From positions 1-45,854 of the forward strand of contig CAZIUI010000021.1 in the NCBI GenBank assembly GCA_964542585.1: a stretch of DNA of 45,854 bases, read 5' to 3'. Made by a program: the position numbers and the translations under genes. Below, piece by piece: positions 1-6,186 of the stretch; within the stretch, counting starts at the first letter, position 1; every line of letters starts with the position of its first letter. A model generated the notes under the pieces. That model saw only the letters and a program-made list of their open reading frames with translations, was not told the DNA's origin and made no database searches. The stretch is from CAYYUA01 sp964542585. Lineage in GTDB: Bacteria > Bacteroidota > Bacteroidia > CAILMK01 > CAYYUA01.

Positions 1-5
1 TTTAG

Positions 6-221
6 TTGAACGTTAAGATGGCATCAACGGGGGATAAACAGCTGACCTTGAAAATTATAAGTATGGATGGTAAACAGCTAACGCAAAAGCGCATAAGCGT
101 AAAAGAAGGGCAGAACACCAAAGTCTTGGACATAAGTAACCTATCGGCTGGTAAGTACCTCCTGAAGCTTGACGCAAGATCCGGTAGTTATACCCAATCA
201 GTTTCCTTTATCAAAGAATAG
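6..221 (+). CDS. C-terminal end of a T9SS-secreted protein (5' truncated by window edge)
   Basis: The 71 visible residues form a type A T9SS C-terminal sorting domain: a beta-strand-rich stretch, the conserved pattern of hydrophobic strand, LSAGKYLLKLDA turn and a final FIKE. Such domains direct outer-membrane translocation and are removed at the cell surface. The catalytic or binding part of the protein would lie upstream of base 1. Reading the same frame leftward meets TAG at 3-5, directly before TTG at 6. In related domains this position is inside the strand (for example a Q-L-N pattern), so TAG may be a CAG to TAG error at the contig edge or a real nonsense change. The CHU_C gene follows 15 nt after the stop, so the two may be cotranscribed. 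Confidence 0.7.
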   Translation: MNVKMASTGDKQLTLKIISMDGKQLTQKRISVKEGQNTKVLDISNLSAGKYLLKLDARSGSYTQSVSFIKE

Positions 222-236
222 ACTTTGTTTACTCCT

Positions 237-2144
237 ATGGCTAACTTTCCAAGAGGATTGCTGCTATTCGCTTTAGTGCTGACCATGGTTTTGGCCCAAA
301 CTCATACAAGTTTGGGCCAAAACCTTATTAAAAACCCCTCCTTTGAGCAGGATTCTTCCATTTGTGAGATGGAATGGCCTGGTTATTACGTGTATCCCCA
401 GTGGTGTGTTCCTAGGAATTTTAATGTTTTCTCTTTGCATACCTGCAGGAATGAAAGCCAAGGTGGATATAATTCTATACCAAAAAACAATTTTGGTTAT
501 CAATGGCCTAAGCATGGGGAGGCTTACATTGCTATGGATTTTTTTACATACTATTATCGTCAATTTGATAATCCTTCGACCCGCAATATGTACCGGAACT
601 TTTTACAGGGATCCTTAAAAAAAACCTTAAAACCTGGTCGAAAGTATCAGCTAACATTCTTTGTTTCAGTAAGGGGAAATGATGTTTCGGGCAGAGAGAA
701 TGGTGATTTATCTTCCCCGGGCGGAGTCAGTAACCTGGATGTTTGGCTTACCGATCAAAATTTTTGTGGAGATTTTAATCTTCATCTTAAATTAGTAGAT
801 GAATATGGTCGTTCTAAAAAGCCCAATGCCCCTCAAATCCGGAATTCACGGGACCGTATCCTGGCGGATACCGGACGATGGATGCAGGTAAAAGGCACTT
901 TCAGGGCCGATGGCGGGGAATCCCGGTTCCTGGTAGGGGTTTTTGCTGATTCTGGTGATATCCGGTATGAGCAGGTATATCCAGAAAGAACAGAAAATTT
1001 ATTTACCGTAAGCTATTATTTAGATGATTTTTCGCTCACCCCATTGCCGTCCCTGGATATCCCAAGCGATACCCTGGTGCTGTGTAACCAAGAGCCCCGG
1101 CCATTGCACCCTTTCCCTGACGATTCCCTGCATCAATGGCACAATGGGCAACAGACTGATACCCTACAAGCCCGCCAGACCGGCCTCCACTGGGCGCGCT
1201 TGAGTAATTTTGATACTACGGTCACAGACAGCGTGATGATCTACCGCCTGCAAGACCTGGATCTGGGCCCGGATACGGTGATCTGTGAGGGCGAGGCCAT
1301 AACCCTGAGCCCCAATCTGCCCCGGAATCTTACCTATACCTGGGACAATGGGGATACCACCTATTCGCGTACCATCACCCAGCCAGGAACCTACGGGGTT
1401 ACTGCCACGGGTGATTCCTGCAAGGTGCGGGATACCATTGTGGTGCGGGATACGAGTCTAACCATCAACCTGGGCCCGGATACCACCCTTTGCGCTGGTG
1501 ACGCCTACCCCCTTTCAGTCCCGGAATCCCTCAGTGCAGAATGGTCTAACGGGGAAAACAGCGCTACTATAAGGGTCAACAGCCCCGGCAGCTATGCGGT
1601 ACAGGTTAGCAATGGCTTCTGCGCTGCTGCTGATACCATCCAGGTGGGGTACCAGCAGGCACCCAAGGCTACGGTTCCACCCGATACCAGCTTCTGCAAA
1701 GGCGATACATTCCGCTTAAACTACCAGCCGGAATATGCGCTGTTCAGGAATGATAGCCCTGCCGCTAACCCCCTAAGCTTTACAAGGCCCGGCACTTATG
1801 CCATTCGCATCAGCAATGCCTGCGGAGCTATCACAGGCACCCTGAACCTGAAAGAAAGGCCATGCCCGTGCAGAGTCTGGTTCCCGGAAGCTTTCACACC
1901 TGGCAATGACAACCTCAATGAGGTTTTCCGGCCTCGCTATGATTGCCGGCTGCAGAATTTTCAACTAACCATTTATAACCGCTGGGGACAGCTGGTGTAC
2001 CAAACCCATGACATTGAAAACGGCTGGAAGCCTGATGAATCTATGCCCGCGGGCGTCTATCACTGGCAGGCGGTCTACACCGGTTTAGAGAATGGCCTGC
2101 TGCGCAAGCGTGCGGAAAGTGGCCGCATCAGGCTTATCCGCTAA
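237..2144 (+). CDS. Surface protein with CHU_C / T9SS type B C-terminal domain and SprB-like repeats
   Basis: About 635 residues from ATG 237. TTG at 225 is open in the same frame, but the signal peptide begins naturally at 237. A Sec signal peptide covers residues 1-28. Residues 30-265 look like a jelly-roll or lectin-type surface domain that opens with an NLIKNPSFE motif. Residues 268-540 hold four Ig/PKD-like repeats of the kind seen in gliding-associated proteins (pattern GPDTxxCxGD...GTYxVxxxxxC). Residues 542-635 are the gliding-motility-associated C-terminal domain: FPEAFTPGND, then YNRWGQLVY, then the AGVYHW turn. That domain marks export by T9SS with type B anchoring. Its ligand is unknown. 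The 5' half is AT-rich and the 3' half GC-rich, with the change near base 1040 at the domain boundary. The signal-peptide codons contain a perfect 16-bp hairpin. Confidence 0.88.
   Translation: MANFPRGLLLFALVLTMVLAQTHTSLGQNLIKNPSFEQDSSICEMEWPGYYVYPQWCVPRNFNVFSLHTCRNESQGGYNSIPKNNFGYQWPKHGEAYIAMDFFTYYYRQFDNPSTRNMYRNFLQGSLKKTLKPGRKYQLTFFVSVRGNDVSGRENGDLSSPGGVSNLDVWLTDQNFCGDFNLHLKLVDEYGRSKKPNAPQIRNSRDRILADTGRWMQVKGTFRADGGESRFLVGVFADSGDIRYEQVYPERTENLFTVSYYLDDFSLTPLPSLDIPSDTLVLCNQEPRPLHPFPDDSLHQWHNGQQTDTLQARQTGLHWARLSNFDTTVTDSVMIYRLQDLDLGPDTVICEGEAITLSPNLPRNLTYTWDNGDTTYSRTITQPGTYGVTATGDSCKVRDTIVVRDTSLTINLGPDTTLCAGDAYPLSVPESLSAEWSNGENSATIRVNSPGSYAVQVSNGFCAAADTIQVGYQQAPKATVPPDTSFCKGDTFRLNYQPEYALFRNDSPAANPLSFTRPGTYAIRISNACGAITGTLNLKERPCPCRVWFPEAFTPGNDNLNEVFRPRYDCRLQNFQLTIYNRWGQLVYQTHDIENGWKPDESMPAGVYHWQAVYTGLENGLLRKRAESGRIRLIR
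287..324. repeat. Perfect 16-bp inverted repeat with 6-nt loop inside coding sequence
   Basis: Arm 1 at 287-302 reads GGTTTTGGCCCAAACT and arm 2 at 309-324 is its exact reverse complement. The loop is CATACA. It lies in codons at the end of the signal peptide of the CHU_C gene, about 50 nt after ATG 237. There is no T-run, so it is not a terminator. Confidence 0.9.
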
Positions 2145-2531
2145 GCTTGACGGAGTGTGATTAATCTGCGAACTTGCTGCGCTGGCTACCGTTGACAGAT
2201 TTTGCTAAATACCTGCGGCTCAATGTTTTAAACCCTGCACCAAACAGACCGTTTACTATGACAAGAGAGAGGTTTCACACCCCTCGCATTAAAGCATAAC
2301 AAAATCTGTCATTAACCGCTTTGTGCTCTATATACCACCGAGTGAGTTCTCGGAAACTCAGAAAACTGGAATTTTAATTTTGTGTTATAAATTTAACTTG
2401 TAAGCGGTGACAATATAAAGCAAAAATTAAAATCCTGGAATACGACAAAACCAAGTGGGGGCAGAAAGGCGCATTGCAAAGCTGATTTCCGTTGCTTGAA
2501 TCTCTAATAAACTAATAAGATACTTAAAGAT
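2145..2531. other. Non-coding region with several inverted repeats
   Basis: I see no convincing gene here. There are three inverted-repeat pairs. GACAGATTTTG (2194-2204) faces CAAAATCTGTC (2300-2310). ACCGCTT (near 2316) faces AAGCGGT (near 2403). An AT-rich pair lies at 2368-2382 and 2421-2435. The second and third pairs interleave, which is the order a pseudoknot would have. The promoter of the downstream hicB should lie near the right end, but I found no clear TAnnTTTG box. Confidence 0.5.
2194..2310. repeat. 117-bp segment bounded by perfect 11-bp inverted repeats
   Basis: GACAGATTTTG at 2194-2204 and its exact complement at 2300-2310. The length and terminal repeats resemble a short MITE-like element, but no obvious target-site duplication flanks it. 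A long-range RNA stem is an alternative. Confidence 0.4.
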
Positions 2532-2917
2532 ATGGCGAAATCCAAGCTTGATGCTGCTTATGAAGGTGACAAATACAACCTCAAAATTTCAATAGAACTT
2601 TTTATTTGGGAAGAAGATGGTGATCATTATGTTTACTCGCCTGCCCTTGATCTGATTGGAAGTGGGGACTCTGAAGAAGAAGCCAAAGAATCTTTTAGAA
2701 TTGTCTTGGAAGAATATGTCAGGTATACCCATAACAAGGGTACTTTGTTTGACGACCTGGAAGATCACGGATGGTTTATCAATCGAAAAAAACGAAAAGT
2801 AAAGGCCCCATCTATTTAGGATATGGAAGAAGACCGNNNNNNNNNNGAGAAACTTTTCAGGACATCCTAAGTAGTGGAAGTTACCAAAAAGAAGAGCGGG
2901 AAGTCCAGTTAGCCTAA
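2532..2917 (+). pseudogene. hicB: HicB-family antitoxin, interrupted by stop codon and assembly gap
   Basis: The open part (2532-2819, 95 residues) is a HicB-like fold: charged strand, then YVYSPALDLIGSGDSEEEA, then a helix and a GTLFDDLEDHGW segment, as in type II antitoxins that neutralise the HicA mRNA interferase. It ends at TAG 2817-2819. Reading on, the same style of sequence continues (D-M-E-E-D-R), then ten Ns (2837-2846), then an ETFQDILSSGSYQKEE tail closing at TAA 2915-2917. The tail is typical of the longer members of this family. TAG is therefore probably a nonsense change or sequence error of GAG/AAG/CAG. hicA starts 6 nt later. The order hicB-hicA is the reverse of the classical operon but occurs elsewhere. 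Confidence 0.65.
2837..2846. other. Assembly gap of 10 N
   Basis: Ten Ns inside the hicB reading frame. With exactly ten bases the two coding parts are out of frame with each other, so the true gap length is probably different. Confidence 0.95.
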
Positions 2918-2923
2918 ATATGC

Positions 2924-3159
2924 ATGTCCACTAAAAAGCTAAAGAACATAGCCCTTAAGGACTTCCGCAAATTTTAGAAAAACAAGGCTGCAACCACATA
3001 AGAACAAAGGGCAGCCATGAAATATGGGCTCGTAATGATTTAAACAGACCCATTGTGCTACCGGCCAAGACACCGGTAAAAGAATACTTGGTTAAGAATG
3101 CCCTGAAAACCCTTAAGGTTTCAGAGGAAGATTTTTTTGATCTTTTGAACAAAAAATAG
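2924..3159 (+). pseudogene. hicA: HicA-family mRNA interferase toxin with single-base frameshift
   Basis: This gene is too broken to appear as one open frame. Part 1 (2924-2977) encodes MSTKKLKNIALKDFRKF then TAG. Part 2 (from 2974, stop at 3157-3159) encodes LEKQGCNHIRTKGSHEIWA and on to FFDLLNKK. Adding one T to the T-run at 2972-2975 joins them into one protein of about 78 residues, a normal HicA length. The double-stranded-RNA-binding-type fold and the conserved His of the G-S-H motif are visible. HicA cleaves mRNA and is held by HicB. Loss of frame in the toxin alongside a damaged antitoxin suggests either module decay or poor consensus next to the gap. Confidence 0.72.
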
Positions 3160-3187
3160 TGGCATTTAAACCCTCTGGGGCTATTTT
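3153..3187. terminator. Bidirectional terminator between hicA and the omega-amidase gene
   Basis: AAAATAG (3153-3159) pairs with CTATTTT (3181-3187) around an inner CCC-TCT-GGG hairpin. A T-run follows on the minus strand and a shorter one on the plus strand. It sits between convergent genes, overlapping the hicA stop. Confidence 0.5.
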
Positions 3188-3208
3188 AATTCAACGTAAC
3201 CAAGTTTT

Positions 3209-3979
3209 TTACCCCAATTGATACCCATCCTGCTCCTGTAAAAACGGCATGTGCCGGCGGGTTTTGGTGAGCTTTTCGCCTTCTAAGGTTATGGTGGTAA
3301 CCTGCTCTGTATAGCGAAGATGCGTAAGCGGCTCGCCCACAGGATCTACCACCATGGAGTCTCCGCTGAAGGGCACCTTGTTCCCATCCTCCCCTACCCG
3401 GTTCACCCCTACTACGTAGCACTGGTTTTCGAGGGCGCGGGCTTGTAACAGGGTTTTCCAGTGGTGCGCCCGCTTCTCCGGCCAATTGGCGTTGACCAGC
3501 AGGGCATCGTAGTAGTCCTGGTTGCGCAGCCATTCCGGGAAGCGCAGGTCAAAACAAACCACTGGGCACAGCTTCCACCCCTTGAGCTGAACACGCAACT
3601 GTGACTGACCGGGGGTGAAGTGCCTCGGTTCTTCGGTCATAGAGAAAAGGTGGCGCTTGTCATAGGTCTGGTACTGCCCATCCGGCGGCATCCAGATCAG
3701 GCGGTTGTAGTAGTGGCCGCCTTCTTCAATGATCAGGCTGGCCATGAGAACGGCCTGATAGGTTGCCGCCCGGCTTTGCAGCCACTGCACCCCTTCCCCA
3801 TCCATTGGCTCAGCCATAGCAGCGGCATTCATGGTAAAGCCGGTGTTGAACATTTCCGGCAGCACGATCAGATCCGGCTGCTGAACCTGCTGTAATAGTT
3901 GATCGTAAACCTGCAGGTTCTCAGCCTTGCTTTCCCAGGCGATATCCCGCTGAATAAGGCTAACCGTTAAAGCTGACAT
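3209..3979 (-). CDS. Nitrilase-superfamily omega-amidase (YafV/Nit2-like)
   Basis: 256 residues, the normal length for omega-amidase. The nitrilase triad is present: E42 (LPEMFNTGF), K108 (YDKRHLF) and C142 (VCFDLRFPEW). The enzyme class hydrolyses 2-oxoglutaramate or 2-oxosuccinamate, the deamidated partners left when glutamine or asparagine serves as amino donor, to 2-oxoacid plus ammonia. Its start overlaps the end of the upstream aminotransferase by 13 nt, so the two are translationally coupled, and the aminotransferase supplies exactly such a substrate. Acting in the cytoplasm, the pair would serve methionine salvage or general 2-oxoacid reamination. A broader carbon-nitrogen hydrolase role cannot be excluded. 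Confidence 0.85.
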   Translation of the reverse strand: MSALTVSLIQRDIAWESKAENLQVYDQLLQQVQQPDLIVLPEMFNTGFTMNAAAMAEPMDGEGVQWLQSRAATYQAVLMASLIIEEGGHYYNRLIWMPPDGQYQTYDKRHLFSMTEEPRHFTPGQSQLRVQLKGWKLCPVVCFDLRFPEWLRNQDYYDALLVNANWPEKRAHHWKTLLQARALENQCYVVGVNRVGEDGNKVPFSGDSMVVDPVGEPLTHLRYTEQVTTITLEGEKLTKTRRHMPFLQEQDGYQLG

Positions 3980-5121
3980 AGGATCTCAGCACCTTTTTTC
4001 AGGGTGTCATTGTCCTTGGCAAAACAAAAACGAATGATCCCATGGTCGATCTGCTCATGGTAAAAAACCGAAATGGGAACCGCTGCTAAGCCATAATCGG
4101 TGATGAGCCGTTTACAAAAATCCACATCCGGTTCATTGGTAATGGCGCTGTAATCGGCCAACAAGAAGTACGTACCCGGACACGGTAAAAGCTTGAACCG
4201 CGAATCTTGCAGGTTTTGGATAAAATAGTCCCGTTTTTTCTGGTAAAAATCATTGAGTTCCAGGTAGTGATTCTTGTGTTCTAAAAAATCTGCATACGCG
4301 TATTGCATGGGCGTGGATACGCCAAACATGATGTATTGGAAAACCTTGCGGAATTCAAAGGTCATTTCGGCCGGCGCCATCACATAGCCCACTTTCCAGC
4401 CCGTGGTATGGTAGGTTTTGCCAAATGAAAAGATGGCAAAGCTATGCTGCCTCAGGTGCGGGTAGCGGCAAACGCTCTGATGCTGGTAGCCATCAAAAAC
4501 CATATGCTCATAAACCTCATCACTGATCACGTAAATATCATGGTCAGCAATAAGCGCTTCCAGCTGCTGCATATCCCCTTCACTCATTACTTTACCACTG
4601 GGGTTGTGGGGGTTATTAATAAGAATAGCCCGGGTTCGGTAGGTAATTAACTTTTTAACCTCCTCCCAATTAATTCGGTAATCCGGCGGATGCAATTGTG
4701 CGTAACGCGGTAAACCATGATTAAGCTTTACCATTGGCGCATAGGCATCGTAAGCCGGCTCAATAATAATGACCTCGTCACCTTGACGAACAAGTGTTGA
4801 AATTGCAGCATGTAGCCCTTGCGTGGCCCCCGCTGTTATAGTGATTTCATCATCAGGATCATACGTAACGCCATACATTTCGCGTGTTTTTTCGGCCAGC
4901 TTTTCTTTTAAAGCCGGCACCCCAGGCATGGGCGGATATTGGTTAGCACCCTGCTGTATGTGGTGGTATACAAGGTCCTGTAATTCCTTCGGGCAATCAA
5001 AATTGGGAAAGCCCTGTGCCAGGTTCAGCGCCTGGTATTCATTGGCCAGGCCGGACATTTCGGCAAAAATGCTTTTTCCGACCTCCGGTAGCTTGCTTTC
5101 CAAATTCGACTTTGTGGTCAT
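3967..5121 (-). CDS. PLP-dependent aminotransferase, methionine/kynurenine (YbdL-KAT) type
   Basis: 384 residues from ATG 5121. The frame is open up to 5160, but residue 14 (MTTKSNLESKLP) matches the usual N-terminus. Fold-type I aminotransferase: the PLP lysine is K235 in SFGKTYHTTGWK, with NNPHNPSGK and VISDEVYEH upstream of it. The SFGKTYxxTGWKVGY signature is that of the KAT/glutamine transaminase K/YbdL group, which uses glutamine or methionine with 2-oxoacids. The gene overlaps the omega-amidase gene by 13 nt. This is the known glutaminase-II arrangement: transamination yields 2-oxoglutaramate, which the neighbour hydrolyses and so makes the reaction irreversible. Exact amino-donor preference cannot be read from sequence. 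Confidence 0.88.
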   Translation of the reverse strand: MTTKSNLESKLPEVGKSIFAEMSGLANEYQALNLAQGFPNFDCPKELQDLVYHHIQQGANQYPPMPGVPALKEKLAEKTREMYGVTYDPDDEITITAGATQGLHAAISTLVRQGDEVIIIEPAYDAYAPMVKLNHGLPRYAQLHPPDYRINWEEVKKLITYRTRAILINNPHNPSGKVMSEGDMQQLEALIADHDIYVISDEVYEHMVFDGYQHQSVCRYPHLRQHSFAIFSFGKTYHTTGWKVGYVMAPAEMTFEFRKVFQYIMFGVSTPMQYAYADFLEHKNHYLELNDFYQKKRDYFIQNLQDSRFKLLPCPGTYFLLADYSAITNEPDVDFCKRLITDYGLAAVPISVFYHEQIDHGIIRFCFAKDNDTLKKGAEILCQL

Positions 5122-5600
5122 GATTTTAGCATTTGAAAACGCCACAAAGATAGGTACCAAGGCGTTGAATTTGAATTGGAAAAGGACAAAATGCGGGTTT
5201 AAAGATTTGGTTGTGATGAGGTAGTAATAAATAGTAATAAGGTGATAATAAAGTTATTCCCCAATCATGGATGGGATTGTTCAATAAAGTTACCCAATCA
5301 ACAAGTCAACCACGAACCACAAACCAGGAACGCTCGAACTTTTGAATCATCAAACCTTACAACGGATCTTATTTAGGAATTTTTTGGGTAACTATTCCCA
5401 ATTTTTAGCTAAATTTTTGGAGTAACGATCCAAATTTTAATAAGATTTTTGGTTGAAGTGAGGCTTCCAGCTTTGACCTAATATGAGAGACCAAAATTTT
5501 ATTTCAGCTCAAACAGGTAATGCTTGAACATTAGTAGCTTTTAAGGCCACTTTACTACTTTGTAAAAAGCCTGGCAGCGGGCTTATCCGGATCCTGACTT
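5122..5600. other. Intergenic region, no gene recognised
   Basis: This AT-rich spacer lies between the aminotransferase start and the interrupted Uma2 gene. It contains a set of three related units of about 32 nt (separate entry). The minus strand just left of the N gap has an open stretch to a stop at 5509-5511 that could be the displaced 3' end of the Uma2 gene, but I cannot confirm this. Confidence 0.5.
5381..5478. repeat. Three tandem imperfect repeats with 32-33 nt period
   Basis: Units begin with TTTTTGG at 5381, 5414 and 5446. The first two each hold a small hairpin: TTGGG (5384-5388) with CCCAA (5397-5401), and TTTGGA (5416-5421) with TCCAAA (5429-5434). Both also share the core GTAAC. 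The third unit is degenerate and lacks a clear hairpin. Confidence 0.45.
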
Positions 5601-6047
5601 TCAGGTCATCAATCCGCAAAANNNNNNNNNNNNNNNNNNNNNNNNNNNNNNNNNNNNNNNNNNNNNNNNNNNNNNNNNNNNNNNNNNNNNNNNNNNNNNN
5701 NNNNNNNNNNNNNNNNNNNNNTCCGGCGCCCCTTCAATTAGCTGCTCACCAATGATATGCTCCCGTTCTTTGGAGATAAAGAGCAAATCCGGCTGAAAAA
5801 CTTCGGTTTCTTCAAAATACACATCCAGCGGGGCTGGAAGGACGGAGCCATTTAAACTTGAAGATGCTTTAAGAAATTGATCAATGGCTATTCCTAAAGC
5901 AAAAGCAATCCTCTGATGGTATGGGGTTGGTGAGGGAGTCATAACCAGGTTTCCTTTTATCAACTGATAAGGAGCTCCTTCGGGTAGCTGCGCATAGTCC
6001 TGATACGTATACTGGGCTTTTTCGGGGATAGCGACTTTGTTACTCAT
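5601..6047 (-). CDS. Uma2-family (DUF820) PD-(D/E)XK nuclease-like protein, interrupted by assembly gap
   Basis: From ATG 6047 (MSNKVAIPEK; upstream open frame ignored) about 108 residues are readable before the 100-N gap. Typical Uma2 features are present: YTYQDYAQLPEGAPYQLIKG near residue 20, then SPTPYHQRI, then the conserved VFQPDLLFI segment with the D of the nuclease core. The family is common in many copies in Cyanobacteria and Bacteroidota and its function is unresolved. Some members sit in mobile or defence-like contexts. The C-terminal third lies in the gap. The short FCGLMT end at 5601-5621 may not be the true frame, because the gap length is unknown. Confidence 0.72.
   Translation of the reverse strand: MSNKVAIPEKAQYTYQDYAQLPEGAPYQLIKGNLVMTPSPTPYHQRIAFALGIAIDQFLKASSSLNGSVLPAPLDVYFEETEVFQPDLLFISKEREHIIGEQLIEGAPXXXXXXXXXXXXXXXXXXXXXXXXXXXXXXXXXXFCGLMT
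5622..5721. other. Scaffold gap of 100 N
   Basis: Exactly 100 Ns, the usual placeholder for a gap of unknown size, inside the Uma2-family gene. Confidence 0.95.
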
Positions 6048-6122
6048 AACGCCTTTTATTTCAGAATAAAACAAAGCATTTATTTAATCAATTTCAACCT
6101 GCGTAACCCCTGTTACCAAAGC

Positions 6123-6159
6123 TAAAAAAAGCGCCCCATCCGCAGATAAGGCGCCTTTA
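6123..6159 (-). terminator. Rho-independent terminator of htpG
   Basis: On the minus strand the hairpin arms AAAGGCGCC and GGGCGCTTT (one bulged base) close a loop of about 13 nt and run into seven Ts. It lies 27 nt past the htpG stop. Confidence 0.8.
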
Positions 6160-6186
6160 AAAGTGATTGGGCTATGAACATTGACC

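Noticed and set aside
273..563. 96-codon minus-strand frame over the start of the CHU_C gene
   Set aside because: Its end mirrors the signal peptide only because of the perfect hairpin at 287-324. No independent coding signal.
5381..5478. Possible CRISPR array
   Set aside because: Only three units, repeat sequence not conserved along its length and no unique spacers.
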